A DNA stretch of 64,000 bases from MPNP01 sp965221445 (GCA_965221445.1 CBDCSF010000013.1:1674001-1738000), one strand, 5' to 3'; shown: positions 54,492-63,241, counted from the first letter of the stretch. Numbers and translations are program-made. The notes: generated by a model not told the origin, from the letters alone.

Positions 54492-54743
54492 ATGGGAACA
54501 AAAACATCTGTCAGATTGTCAATAGATCTGTTACCCGACTTTCATGAAGAATTGCAAGCGTTAGCCAAGGCCAGCGGTAAAACCATGAAAAATTATGTCG
54601 TTGAGGCCTTGGAATCGCGTGTGCAAAAAGACAATGAATTGGAGGACAGAATTTTGGGTGAGTTGGCCGAGGAAGCAGTAAAGGAAGGCTATATAGGTGT
54701 GGAGGAATCCGAGGAGTTGTCATCCCTAATCAGAAATGCGTAA
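54492..54743 (+). CDS. Ribbon-helix-helix antitoxin (ParD/CopG-like)
   Basis: An 83-residue protein; ATG at 54492 is chosen over the upstream GTG because AGGAGGT lies at 54477-54483. The N-terminal TSVRLSIDLLPDFHEELQAL and ASGKTMKNYVVEALESRV form a ribbon-helix-helix DNA-binding domain. The acidic C-terminus would wrap the toxin. It overlaps the RelE-type toxin gene by 8 nt. Such antitoxins usually repress their own promoter, which would lie within or next to repeat copy C. Confidence 0.85.
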   Translation: MGTKTSVRLSIDLLPDFHEELQALAKASGKTMKNYVVEALESRVQKDNELEDRILGELAEEAVKEGYIGVEESEELSSLIRNA

Positions 54744-54984
54744 GCGTAATTTCACACGTCAGTCTAAAAAAGTTCTGGATAGACTGTTTAAAACCAATCC
54801 TGGCGTAGCCAAAAAACTCAACAAAGCGATTGACCATCTTTGTTTGGACCCTACTCATGGCAATACAGAAAAGCTCTCGAATTACCCCGGTTACAGGGTC
54901 CGTGAAGGCAACTACCGTATTGTCTACGATTTTAACGAGCACATTGTAAAAATAAATCTAATTGATCATCGTAGGGATATATAA
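54736..54984 (+). CDS. RelE/ParE-superfamily toxin
   Basis: An 82-residue protein with the RelE fold: RKRNFTRQSKKVLDRLFKTN, NKAIDHLCLDPTHGNTEKLS, YPGYRVREGNYRIVYDFNEH and INLIDHRRDI. The Arg in GYRVREGNYRIVY and the terminal HRRDI are typical catalytic or RNA-contact positions of RelE-type endoribonucleases. The frame is intact, so with the preceding antitoxin this is the one complete toxin-antitoxin pair in the window. Confidence 0.85.
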   Translation: MRKRNFTRQSKKVLDRLFKTNPGVAKKLNKAIDHLCLDPTHGNTEKLSNYPGYRVREGNYRIVYDFNEHIVKINLIDHRRDI

Positions 54985-55061
54985 CGCAAATTAAGAAGAT
55001 GATGCGTTAAAATGAAAAACTTGAACACCGCTTTGAACTTCTGAAGAAGGATGTGAAGATC

Positions 55062-55214
55062 ATGGAAGCCAATATTGACAAAACCCTGGAAGCCATGCGG
55101 TCAGACCAAAACGCCATGCGCACTGATATTGAACGCGGACAGAAAGTCCAGATTCAATGGACGATCGGGGCTGTGGTGGCTGCAGTCATAATTATTATCG
55201 GAGTGCTGGGTTAG
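55062..55214 (+). CDS. Small coiled-coil membrane protein, paralogue of the 18-kb gene
   Basis: From ATG 55062 (AAGGA about 10 nt upstream) a 50-residue product reads MEANIDKTLEAMRSDQNAMR, TDIERGQ, then a membrane helix (WTIGAVVAAVIIIIGVLG). Homology with the 87-residue protein at 18133 also covers the upstream codons (HRFELLKKDVKIMEANID), but no start codon remains there after a stop at about 55003. This copy is therefore either N-terminally shortened or a pseudogene. It follows the RelE-type toxin by 77 bp and is followed by repeat copy D. Confidence 0.5.
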   Translation: MEANIDKTLEAMRSDQNAMRTDIERGQKVQIQWTIGAVVAAVIIIIGVLG

Positions 55215-55259
55215 TCAGCAACTGATCAGGTTTAACCTGAAAACCGCCAAAAGCCCGAG

Positions 55260-55305
55260 TTACCTCCCTGTCATTTTCGATTTAACGCACCTCTTCATAT
55301 AACGG
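55260..55305 (+). repeat. Structured dispersed repeat, copy D (truncated)
   Basis: TTACCTCCCTGTCATTTTCG and ATTTAACGCACCTCTTCAT are shared with copy B, as is the 30-bp region before it (AAAACCGCC...AAGCC). Similarity ends at about 55300, before the hairpins. It marks the right end of the accessory patch next to recO. Confidence 0.7.
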
Positions 55306-55541
55306 CTTTCCTTGATACCCGGTTAAAACCGACAGTACTAAAATTCAAAGTAAATAAATTGATGCTCTCAACTTGATGAATTTCGTTATTTCTGAATTAG
55401 TTTTAGCTATAAAGTACCTTAATAATCACGAAATACCAATTTAAGATTTTGCAGTTGTTCATATTGGGAAAAATTGTAAATAATTAGGGACGGTACTCCT
55501 GCAGAGGTCTCTGCTAATCAATATCGAACTCTTGGTTGGTT
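55306..55541. other. Non-coding stretch downstream of recO with a short palindrome
   Basis: About 235 bp, AT-rich, no gene seen. GCAGAG-GT-CTCTGC (55501-55514) is a perfect palindrome 28 bp beyond the recO stop. It lacks a T run, so I do not call it a terminator. Confidence 0.35.
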
Positions 55542-56279
55542 TCAAGTACATTTCTCAATTCTCTTTCGAATTGAGGTTTCCAATCTGATCCTCGGGCCAG
55601 GTAGTTTGGGAAGTCCCGAGTGGGGATGGAATCCTTTTTTGAGAAAATGGCCTGTTATTTTCAAGCCATCAAGAATTTCATTCCTATTAATTGCCTTTCC
55701 CGTCACCATGCACCGGGGAAGTGGTAAAAGCTTTGGAGCCCATTCCCCAGCTCCTTCCTTACTTACAGCACAACCGGATTTGGGAGAAATATACACCAGG
55801 TTTTTGTTCGAATTGGTGACCGTGCATTTCTCCAAATCAAGACCAAACCCAATTTCACTAAGCAAAAAAATTTCCCACCTCAGGTAATCCATTAACCAGC
55901 TATCCGTGGAATTGATTTTATCCAAAAGACTGACCGTCTCTGAATACAAATTTCTATGTGGATCAAATTGGGGGAGAAGATTATCCAGTAAAGTACAGAT
56001 TGAAGTCAAAGCATTTAGAGCCATAGCGCCGGAAAACACTATTTCAGATCTTTGCTTCTCCAGCTCAACCTTGAAACTTCCCAGAAGCTCATGAAGCCGT
56101 GCACGCCATAGAATAGATAATTGATTGCCAGGAGTCAGGATTGATATCATTTTTTTTGATTTGGCGTTCCAGATCATACCGGATCTCTTGCCGTGATACT
56201 TGGTCATTACACTTGCAATGGCGGCGTGTTCACCATAGGGCTTAGCCGATAGAAAAAAACCTGTGTCTTTCCAATCCAT
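55542..56279 (-). CDS. recO: DNA repair protein RecO
   Basis: A 245-residue protein with an N-terminal OB-fold (DTGFFLSAKPYGEHAAIASV, MTKYHGKRSGMIWNAKSKKM) and a helical C-terminal domain. The LRWEIFLLSEIGFGLDLEKC block is the most recognisable part. The usual zinc-binding cysteines are partly present (Cys in GFGLDLEKC and later SGCAVS). RecO loads RecA onto SSB-coated single-stranded DNA. It is the last gene of the rnc-era-recO run, 56 bp after era. Confidence 0.88.
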   Translation of the reverse strand: MDWKDTGFFLSAKPYGEHAAIASVMTKYHGKRSGMIWNAKSKKMISILTPGNQLSILWRARLHELLGSFKVELEKQRSEIVFSGAMALNALTSICTLLDNLLPQFDPHRNLYSETVSLLDKINSTDSWLMDYLRWEIFLLSEIGFGLDLEKCTVTNSNKNLVYISPKSGCAVSKEGAGEWAPKLLPLPRCMVTGKAINRNEILDGLKITGHFLKKGFHPHSGLPKLPGPRIRLETSIRKRIEKCT

Positions 56280-56335
56280 AAATTATTCTTATCCCCAAGC
56301 GTAAATACGAGGTATTCAACGATGTAGGAAACTAC

Positions 56336-57238
56336 CTAAGGCAAACCTAAGCCCATATCTCTTAACCGCTTTTCGTCATCCATCCATTTCTTCCTTACCG
56401 TCACCCTAAGAAAAAGATGGGCTGTTTGTCCCAACAACCTTGAAATATCTTTTCTGGCTTCAATTCCAATCTGTTTGATACAGGATCCTGAAGCTCCAAT
56501 CACCATAGCTTTGTGCCCTTCCCTAGATACAATAATATTCTGGTATATCTTTACCTCATTGTTTTTCATTTCTTGCCACTGTTCTGTTTCAACGGTCAGG
56601 TTATAGGGGATTTCCTGATGTAAACGTATAAGAAGCTTTTCACGCGTAATATCACAAGCCAGACTTTGAACAGGTTGAGAGGAAATCTGGTCGGGTGGAA
56701 ATAACCAGGACCCATGTGGAAGGTTTTTGGAATACCAGGTGGTCAAATCGTCTATACCATCTCCCTTTTTTGCAGAGACTAAAAACACCTTGGAAAACTC
56801 TATTCTTCTGGAAAATTGATCCACAAGCTTTAGTAATTCCTGTGGGTTAACAAGATCAATTTTGTTGACAATTAAAATTATCCTAGCCTTACCGTTTTCC
56901 ACACGCTTGAGTCTTTTCGTTATATCGTCAATTTCTTCCCTTTGGGCTGACTTTGGCTGGACCATCAAAGAGATAATATCTGCATACTTGATACTGGCCC
57001 AGGCAGACTTGACCATAGCCTGGTCCAGTTTGGTCTTGGGAGTAAAAATACCTGGCGTATCAACAAAAGCTATTTGAGCATCATCCTTGTTTTGTATACC
57101 AATCAGGTTTGAACGTGTTGTCTGAGCTTTATGGGTTACAATTGCCAATTTGGTTCCGACCAACCTATTGAGCAAGGTTGATTTTCCTACGTTCGGCTCC
57201 CCCATCAAGGCAACATATCCAAACTTCTTAGTGTTCAT
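56336..57238 (-). CDS. era: GTPase Era
   Basis: A 300-residue GTPase with G1 GEPNVGKSTLLN, the switch-I Thr-rich THKAQTTRSNLIG, G3 DTPGIF, G4 NKIDL and G5 SAKKGDGI. A C-terminal KH domain follows (MVIGASGSCIKQIGIEARKD). Era binds 16S rRNA near its 3-prime end and takes part in 30S assembly. The start overlaps the rnc stop by 11 nt, the usual rnc-era arrangement. Confidence 0.95.
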   Translation of the reverse strand: MNTKKFGYVALMGEPNVGKSTLLNRLVGTKLAIVTHKAQTTRSNLIGIQNKDDAQIAFVDTPGIFTPKTKLDQAMVKSAWASIKYADIISLMVQPKSAQREEIDDITKRLKRVENGKARIILIVNKIDLVNPQELLKLVDQFSRRIEFSKVFLVSAKKGDGIDDLTTWYSKNLPHGSWLFPPDQISSQPVQSLACDITREKLLIRLHQEIPYNLTVETEQWQEMKNNEVKIYQNIIVSREGHKAMVIGASGSCIKQIGIEARKDISRLLGQTAHLFLRVTVRKKWMDDEKRLRDMGLGLP

Positions 57239-57920
57239 TTCTAGCTTTCAATGTGTTTAAAAGTTTTTTGGCGGCTTTACTTTCCGCTTCCTTTTTGGTT
57301 TTACCACGGGAAACTTCTTTTTCACCTGAGGAGAGGCTGGCCTCTACCAAGAACTCAGGAGAGTGGTCAGGACCCACTTTTTCCAAAACACGGTAAGTCG
57401 GAATATCCATTCCTTTCAAGTGCTGAATTTCCTGAAGTTCACTCTTAGGATCTATTGCCTCGGCAATTTCAAATGAGAAATGATCCTTCCAGAGATTGAG
57501 TATCAGTTTTCTTGCTTCCTCCAATCCTCCATCCAGATATACGGCACCCAGTACAGCCTCAATAACACCACTCAATACGGAAGTCTTCCTACGAATACCT
57601 GAGTGCCTCGATTTGTTCCCAAGTGTTAAATAATCACCGAGATCAACCGACTTGGCAATTTCAGCACAAGTGTTTCTAGATACTACCCTGTTGAGCCTTA
57701 GAGCCAATTCTCCAACGCTTGCCTTGGGATAATGTTCTGTGACGTAATCCACCACCACCAATGCCAGCACCCGATCACCATGAAATTCCAATCTTTCATT
57801 ATTTTTGGTTTCATCAGGAAGAAGTGAACTGTGAATTAAAGAGGTTTCCAGCAATTTTTTATTCTTGAATTCGTATCCAAGTTTTTGTTCCAACCTGGAA
57901 AATGCCTTATTGTCGGTCAC
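57228..57920 (-). CDS. rnc: Ribonuclease III, with a substituted catalytic Asp
   Basis: A 230-residue protein with an RNase III domain and a C-terminal double-stranded RNA-binding domain (DPKSELQEIQHLKGMDIPTY, GKTKKEAESKAAKKLLNTL). The signature NERLEFHGDRVLALV keeps Glu42 and Asp49 (E. coli Glu38 and Asp45) but has His in place of the usual Leu. At the position of E. coli Asp114 there is Gly118 (codon 57567-57569) in SVLSGVIEAVLGAVYLDGG, while Glu121 (E. coli Glu117) is kept. It processes rRNA and double-stranded transcripts. Activity may be altered. It overlaps lepB by 4 nt. Confidence 0.92.
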   Translation of the reverse strand: MTDNKAFSRLEQKLGYEFKNKKLLETSLIHSSLLPDETKNNERLEFHGDRVLALVVVDYVTEHYPKASVGELALRLNRVVSRNTCAEIAKSVDLGDYLTLGNKSRHSGIRRKTSVLSGVIEAVLGAVYLDGGLEEARKLILNLWKDHFSFEIAEAIDPKSELQEIQHLKGMDIPTYRVLEKVGPDHSPEFLVEASLSSGEKEVSRGKTKKEAESKAAKKLLNTLKARNEH

Positions 57921-58711
57921 CTTATTGCCTTAAAAAATCTGTCACTTCGCCATGTCCAAAAGAAAAAGAGAGATGAACCGGCTGAAGAGAAGACAATTAA
58001 ATTGGCCCTGCCTACCAGATTTTCAAAAGGCACATAACCCACTCCTCTTCTTTCCTGAGGTACCCGACTATCCAGACTGTTGTCCCGGTTATCCCCCATA
58101 AAAAAGAAATGGCCTTCCGGTACCTTATAAACTAATTCTGTACCCTTTTCAGAAGGAGTGTTTATTTCAAGGGTCGTGTAAGTTATACCATCTGAATTTG
58201 TTTCTTCAAAACGGGTTTTCGTACAGGTATCACCACTACTGGGTTGATTACTACAACGCGGATAGGATCTTGCTCCTCCCTGAGGGGCGAATGGTTCTTC
58301 AAAATCTTCTATCTGTTCCTTGGGGAATACAAACCAATTGCCCTCATCCTGATTTTCCCTGGTTCTAATTTCAACTCTGTCGCCAACAATCTTGATTTCA
58401 TCACCAGGCAAGCCGACCAGTCGTTTAATATAATCCTCCTTTCTGGTAGGATGCCTGAACACCACGACGTCACCTCTTTTTGGCTCTTTCCCCAAGATCC
58501 GTCCATCGAAAGGACACATCGCCCAAGGACAGGAATATTGTGAATATCCGTAGGCCATTTTGTTCACAAAGAGAAAATCTCCAACCAGCAGGTTGTCCTT
58601 CATTGAGCCAGAAGGAATATAGAATGGCTGAAAAAAAATTGTTCTGAACAGCCCTGCTATCAAGAGGGCCAGAATCAAGGTAATTACGTTTTCTTTTATA
58701 GTTTCAATCAT
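57917..58711 (-). CDS. lepB: Signal peptidase I
   Basis: A 264-residue S26 peptidase. One N-terminal membrane helix is followed by YIPSGSMKDNLLVGDFLFVN with the nucleophilic Ser and FRHPTRKEDYIKRLVGLPGD with the catalytic Lys. The late block VPEGHFFFMGDNRDNSLDSR is the family signature. A second hydrophobic segment lies near the C-terminus. It removes signal peptides from exported proteins, such as the TRAP and ABC receptors here. Its position before rnc-era matches many alphaproteobacteria. Confidence 0.94.
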   Translation of the reverse strand: MIETIKENVITLILALLIAGLFRTIFFQPFYIPSGSMKDNLLVGDFLFVNKMAYGYSQYSCPWAMCPFDGRILGKEPKRGDVVVFRHPTRKEDYIKRLVGLPGDEIKIVGDRVEIRTRENQDEGNWFVFPKEQIEDFEEPFAPQGGARSYPRCSNQPSSGDTCTKTRFEETNSDGITYTTLEINTPSEKGTELVYKVPEGHFFFMGDNRDNSLDSRVPQERRGVGYVPFENLVGRANLIVFSSAGSSLFFFWTWRSDRFFKAIR

Positions 58712-58732
58712 GATTTTTTTTGAGGAGAAGCC

Positions 58733-59350
58733 TTATTTCTTTCTTAAAACAAAAACTGCTGAGGTTGTATTTAGCTTCTCTAAATGAGGTCCAATACTTT
58801 TTGAAACAAGATCACAAACCCCCTCCGAGACACTCTCTTCAATAGCTTCATTGAAAACAGGATCCTTAAGGGTGTGCTCATTTAGTGAAAACACGAAATA
58901 TCCTTCTGGAACAAGAGTATTAACAATTTCCTTTAGAAGTCCAACCGGAGCTGCACCAGAACCTATTACACCAATGGCGGAAATAACTGAATAAGATGAG
59001 GTATGGTCAGGCAATGGGTTTTCAATAGTTCCAAGATACACATTGTTATAAATCTTCCTTGATCGTGCCATTTCCAACATGCTTGGATTTATGTCTGTCC
59101 CATCAATGTTGGTAAACCCGGCCTTTTGCAGAGCCAGACCCGAATAACCCGTTCCGCAGCCCATATCCAGAATGGGTAGGGTAAAATCTCTTGTAACATT
59201 TGCCAGATCATCGGCACATCTCTCAGGAGTCTTATATCCATTTTGGATTACATCCTGTTCATATGAATCTGCCCATTCGGTGTACAAGTCAAAAATTTCC
59301 TTGTCCTTCTCCAGCTTATATACCCTGGTAAAGAAGTCTTCTTTACCCAT
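58733..59350 (-). CDS. Class I SAM-dependent methyltransferase
   Basis: A 205-residue methyltransferase starting with ATG at 59350 after a strong GGGGAGGG site. The SAM-binding motif ILDMGCGTGYSGLALQKAG (about residues 55-73) is followed by DGTDINPSMLEMARSR with the acidic residue that binds the ribose. The later strands read VISAIGVIGSGAAPVGLLKE and VPEGYFVFSLNEHTL. The overall pattern resembles the WBSCR27/METTL27 branch. The substrate is unknown. It lies inside the otherwise standard acpS-lepB pair. Confidence 0.8.
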   Translation of the reverse strand: MGKEDFFTRVYKLEKDKEIFDLYTEWADSYEQDVIQNGYKTPERCADDLANVTRDFTLPILDMGCGTGYSGLALQKAGFTNIDGTDINPSMLEMARSRKIYNNVYLGTIENPLPDHTSSYSVISAIGVIGSGAAPVGLLKEIVNTLVPEGYFVFSLNEHTLKDPVFNEAIEESVSEGVCDLVSKSIGPHLEKLNTTSAVFVLRKK

Positions 59351-59386
59351 AAAAATCCCTCCCCTTATTTATAAATGAAATTGTAA

Positions 59387-59806
59387 CTAATTATCCAAAG
59401 CTGGTTTAAGTCGTGGAGTTGCCTGGATGATTACCTTGGCGATTGCCCAAGGATAGTCATCCGACATGGAAAGAAAAATTTCCGGTTTATAGCCTGAGGG
59501 TACCATTTGTTCCAATCTGATTCTTGCCTTTCCTTTTATCATCATTACGGGAAAACCGTTCCGAAGATTTCTTACCTCTAGATCCCGCCATCTTACCCCT
59601 TCTCTCATTCCAGTACCCAAGGCTTTTGAACAGGCTTCTTTAGCAGCCCACCTTTTAGCCAATATACCAGGCTGGTGAGGGACTTTTTGAGCAAATCGCC
59701 TTTCTTCAGGTGAAAAGATCCTGTCCAGAAATCTATTACCGTGACGGGAAAGGGTCCCTTCAATACGTGAAATATTCACAATATCAATTCCGATGCCAAC
59801 AATCAC
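59387..59806 (-). CDS. acpS: Holo-[acyl-carrier-protein] synthase
   Basis: A 139-residue protein starting with GTG at 59806. The family motifs are MIVGIGIDIVNISRIE (metal Asp), FSPEERRFAQ, KRWAAKEACSKALGTGM (metal Glu and catalytic Lys) and FLSMSDDYPWAIAKVII. AcpS transfers phosphopantetheine from CoA to acyl carrier protein. The last SH-D-x-x-A motif reads SMSDDYPWAIA, with Met in place of His. Confidence 0.92.
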   Translation of the reverse strand: MIVGIGIDIVNISRIEGTLSRHGNRFLDRIFSPEERRFAQKVPHQPGILAKRWAAKEACSKALGTGMREGVRWRDLEVRNLRNGFPVMMIKGKARIRLEQMVPSGYKPEIFLSMSDDYPWAIAKVIIQATPRLKPALDN

Positions 59807-59844
59807 GGGTTACCTTTACGAATTATTCCAATTATCATGAAAAA

Positions 59845-60600
59845 TTAACATCCCTGACGTGCTTCATCCATTGCTTTACGCATGTCTTGTACGGCATTCT
59901 TCAAACCCGAAAATATGGCTTCCCCAATAAGAAAATGACCAATGTTTAGCTCCTTAATAATTTCTATTGAAGCGATTTCCCTAACCGATTGAAAGGTCAG
60001 TCCATGTCCCGCATGAACTTCCAGTCCTAACTCATGAGCTTTTTGAGCAGCTGAAATTATTTTCTCAAGCTCTTCAGACCTCATTTTTTCTTGCCCACTA
60101 TGTTGTGCCTCACAATATGGGCCTGTATGGATTTCAACAACTTCGGCTCCGGCCTGGGCAGATGCCATTATCTGGTTTGGGTCAGTACCGACAAAAAAGG
60201 AAATCCTACAACCTGCCTCTTTTAGTGGTTTGATATATTCTCGCAGTCTATTCATTTGTCCAACAACATCCAAACCAGCTTCTGTTGTTCTTTCCTGACG
60301 GCGCTCAGGCACGAGACAAATGGCATGGGGATTATGTTTCAGGGCAATTTGCTGCATTTCCCTGGTTGCTGCCATTTCCAGATTGAGAGGGACTTTCAAT
60401 ATATTTTTCAGTCTTGCGATATCACGATCCCTGATGTGTCTTCTGTCTTCTCTAAGATGGGCAGTTATACCGTCTGCACCAGATTCTTCAGCCAAAATAG
60501 CTGCATCTACAGGGTCAGGATGATCACTACCCCGGGCATTCCTAACAGTGGCTACATGGTCTATATTAACACCTAGACGCAAATAGTTGGTGCAAACCAT
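59845..60600 (-). CDS. pdxJ: Pyridoxine 5-phosphate synthase
   Basis: A 251-residue TIM barrel: LRLGVNIDHVATVRNARGSD, DGITAHLREDRRHIRDRDIA, LNLEMAATREMQQIALKHNP and VHAGHGLTFQSVREIA, which carry the catalytic His and Glu of PdxJ. It condenses 1-deoxyxylulose 5-phosphate with 3-amino-2-oxopropyl phosphate in the DXP-dependent vitamin B6 pathway. It lies 38 nt upstream of acpS on the same strand, a common alphaproteobacterial pairing. Confidence 0.95.
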   Translation of the reverse strand: MVCTNYLRLGVNIDHVATVRNARGSDHPDPVDAAILAEESGADGITAHLREDRRHIRDRDIARLKNILKVPLNLEMAATREMQQIALKHNPHAICLVPERRQERTTEAGLDVVGQMNRLREYIKPLKEAGCRISFFVGTDPNQIMASAQAGAEVVEIHTGPYCEAQHSGQEKMRSEELEKIISAAQKAHELGLEVHAGHGLTFQSVREIASIEIIKELNIGHFLIGEAIFSGLKNAVQDMRKAMDEARQGC

Positions 60601-60651
60601 AAAATCTCCATCGAAAGATTGTGAATTGGTTGATGCTATCGTTAATTCAAA

Positions 60652-62913
60652 TTAAGCAATTGTTTCAAGGGCTTGTGCAGTCAAATTGCTTGGAAGTGAT
60701 GTCCCTTGATATCTTGTTATGCTTTTCACACATTGCTTGGCTCCAACAAAACTGATAATATCATATAAGTGCTTGAGGTGACTAACCTCAACCTCCAACT
60801 TGAAATGAAAACTTTCAAGGGTTCGGGACTCAACAATTACATTACTGATGTTGGCTTGTCTTGCACCTATGGCAGAACAAACTTCCCCCAAAGCTCCTGG
60901 TCGGTTTGACATGTTGATGTCAAGTATTGCTGGGTGGTTTATACCATAGGGTCCCGGATGCCATTCCAAATCGATCCATCTATCATATTGCTGGATTTCT
61001 TCCAAAACACGACAATCGAAAACATGTACCAGTACAGTATTATCGTCTGTTCTGAACCCAATAATTCTGTCACCCGGAAGGGGATAACAACAGGTAGCCA
61101 TTTCTGGTCGAGTATCTTTTGGCAAGCCTAAAATTATTTGTTCGGGTTCTTCCTCGGTTGTCATTGAAAGGGAGGGGTCGGGATAAAGCACAACCAAAAC
61201 ATCCCTGGAATTAATCTCCAGATTTCCAATTCGTCTGAGAAGCTCGTCCCCGCTTTTAATTTTGAGTATATCTGCTGCCGTTCTCACGGCATTTTCAGAA
61301 AATACCTTCCCGTTATCTTCAAAAAAATGCTGCAGGGTTTTCCTCCCGAACTTAATGGCATCCTTGATTTTCACATCAGCTTCAAGTTCCTCGATAAATC
61401 TTTGACTCCTGTTGGTTGATGCACTTAGTTTCTTTGTTTCGTCAATATAATTTCCCGGGGCAGTAATAATATTTATTACCTGTCCATTATCCACCTGATT
61501 GCCCAATTGAACGACTTCCCCATTTATGGTAGCACTTATGGCCCTGTCTCCAAGATCTCTGTTCAACTCGTAGGCAAAATCTAAAACCGTTGCATTGTTT
61601 GCTACCCAGACAACTTCAAAGGACGGCGTATAACAGTAGACGCTCCGTGCGTTAATCTCTTCTCTCAGGTGATCAAGAAAATTCAGCTTGCCAGAACTTT
61701 CACTCAAGACATTATCAAGTTTCTGTTTCCAGAAAGATGAATTCACCATGTAGGGGTTGGCCATTTTAACCCCTTCCTTGTATTGCCAATGATTGGCAAT
61801 ACCGGTTTCAGCAACCTCATGCATCAATCTTGTTCTGATCTGGAACTCAACCCGGTGTTCTGCATCGTAAGCAACGGTGGTATGTACCGATCGATAACCA
61901 TTGGGCTTTGGATGGCTGATATAATCTTTGAATCTGTTGGGTACTGCTTGCCATTTGTTGTGAATGGCACCAAGTGCGACATATACATCATCCTCAATTC
62001 TGGTAATTATCCTAATTCCATAGAGATCAAAAATTGAGGAAAACTTTTTAAGCCCTGTTCTCTGTTTTTTCCAAACCGAAAAAGGACGTTTTTCCCTACT
62101 CTCAATCCTTACTCCAGTCAGCCCTTTCTGGAGGAGCATCCGCTCTACCAGTTTGGTAACTTGGTCAATCAAAGATCCTGATCCAGGATTGTTTTGTTCA
62201 GCCTTCCATCTCAGCTCTTCAATATATTCGACGATCGATTGGCGAGCCCTTGGGTACAGTATTTTAAATGCGATATCCTCAAGTTCATCTCGCCAGGCTT
62301 TTAAACCCAACATCTCTGCAATGGGCGCATAAAACTCCATGGTTTCCTTGGCCTTGAACCGTTGCTTGGCAGGTGATAGAAATTCTATGGTTTGAAGGTT
62401 GTGCAGGCGATCTGCCAGTTTTACCAAGATAACCCGATCATCTTTAGCCAGAGCCACAATCAGTTTTTGAACATTGGCCACCTGCTTTTGAACAGAAGGA
62501 TCCAAATTCAGTTCAGTAATTTTTGATACCCCATCTACAATACCGGCCACTTCATGCCCGAACTTTTCCTGAATGCTCTTATAAACAACACCTTCTGTGT
62601 CCTCAATGGAATCGTGAAGCAAGGCAGCAATGATGATGTCGGAGTGAAGTTGTTTGTCGGCGAGTATATTAGCTACTGCAATAAGGTGAACAAAGTATGG
62701 TTCACTTGATTTTCGTCTTTGATCCTTATGGCATTCTAACGCGAAATAAAAGGCCTCCTTCACCTTTTTTGTGTCTGGATAGGCCTCATAGGAGGATATT
62801 TTACTTAATAAATCCTCTAGATCAGCATCCCAATCATAGTTTTGGGAGTAAACTCCATCTGAAATTTTACTTTTCTCCGTCCTGGTTACCAAGACTGCCC
62901 AAATCATCTTCAA
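60652..62913 (-). CDS. Bifunctional (p)ppGpp synthetase/hydrolase (Rel/SpoT)
   Basis: A 753-residue RSH protein. The HD hydrolase domain (PYFVHLIAVANILA, LLHDSIEDTEGV) and the synthetase domain (FDLYGIRIITRIEDDVYVAL, RFKDYISHPKPNGYRSVHTT) are both intact. A TGS domain (YCYTPSFEVVWVANNATVLD), a helical segment and a C-terminal ACT domain (NRPGALGEVCSAIGARQANI) follow. It makes and degrades the stringent-response alarmone. The ATG at 62913 lies 47 nt inside the rpoZ end. A start at an internal TTG is also possible. Confidence 0.95.
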   Translation of the reverse strand: MKMIWAVLVTRTEKSKISDGVYSQNYDWDADLEDLLSKISSYEAYPDTKKVKEAFYFALECHKDQRRKSSEPYFVHLIAVANILADKQLHSDIIIAALLHDSIEDTEGVVYKSIQEKFGHEVAGIVDGVSKITELNLDPSVQKQVANVQKLIVALAKDDRVILVKLADRLHNLQTIEFLSPAKQRFKAKETMEFYAPIAEMLGLKAWRDELEDIAFKILYPRARQSIVEYIEELRWKAEQNNPGSGSLIDQVTKLVERMLLQKGLTGVRIESREKRPFSVWKKQRTGLKKFSSIFDLYGIRIITRIEDDVYVALGAIHNKWQAVPNRFKDYISHPKPNGYRSVHTTVAYDAEHRVEFQIRTRLMHEVAETGIANHWQYKEGVKMANPYMVNSSFWKQKLDNVLSESSGKLNFLDHLREEINARSVYCYTPSFEVVWVANNATVLDFAYELNRDLGDRAISATINGEVVQLGNQVDNGQVINIITAPGNYIDETKKLSASTNRSQRFIEELEADVKIKDAIKFGRKTLQHFFEDNGKVFSENAVRTAADILKIKSGDELLRRIGNLEINSRDVLVVLYPDPSLSMTTEEEPEQIILGLPKDTRPEMATCCYPLPGDRIIGFRTDDNTVLVHVFDCRVLEEIQQYDRWIDLEWHPGPYGINHPAILDINMSNRPGALGEVCSAIGARQANISNVIVESRTLESFHFKLEVEVSHLKHLYDIISFVGAKQCVKSITRYQGTSLPSNLTAQALETIA

Positions 62914-63241
62914 AAGGGGTAAAAGAAAAATCTCTTGTTCCCTTTATTCCACCATAATCGGATGAATCCAATCCCAATTGGAAGTTGAACTCTTCTTCAT
63001 CAATAGATGGTGTTTCGGCGTGTTTTTGATGCTTGAATACAGCTCTTTGGTGAAGAGAATCTACTGGTTGTGTCCCCTCAGCAATCTCTCGCAGGGCAAC
63101 AACAGTGTGCTTGTCATTGTCTAAATCAACGGTTGGATAGTCTCCATTCGACAATTCTTTTGCCCTTTGAGCTGCCAACATAACCAACTTGAACCTGTTT
63201 GGTTCTCTTTCGATACAATCCTCAGTGGTAACACGAGCCAT
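62867..63241 (-). CDS. rpoZ: RNA polymerase omega subunit
   Basis: The frame is open from 63268, but ATG at 63241 (MARVTTEDCIEREPNRFKLV) has GGAG at proper distance and matches the family start. The core LVMLAAQRAKELSNGD and DKHTVVALREIAEGTQPV is the omega fold, which stabilises the beta-prime subunit. The 40-residue acidic tail extends beyond the core, as in other alphaproteobacteria, and overlaps the start of the rel/spoT gene. Confidence 0.93.
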   Translation of the reverse strand: MARVTTEDCIEREPNRFKLVMLAAQRAKELSNGDYPTVDLDNDKHTVVALREIAEGTQPVDSLHQRAVFKHQKHAETPSIDEEEFNFQLGLDSSDYGGIKGTRDFSFTPFEDDLGSLGNQDGEK

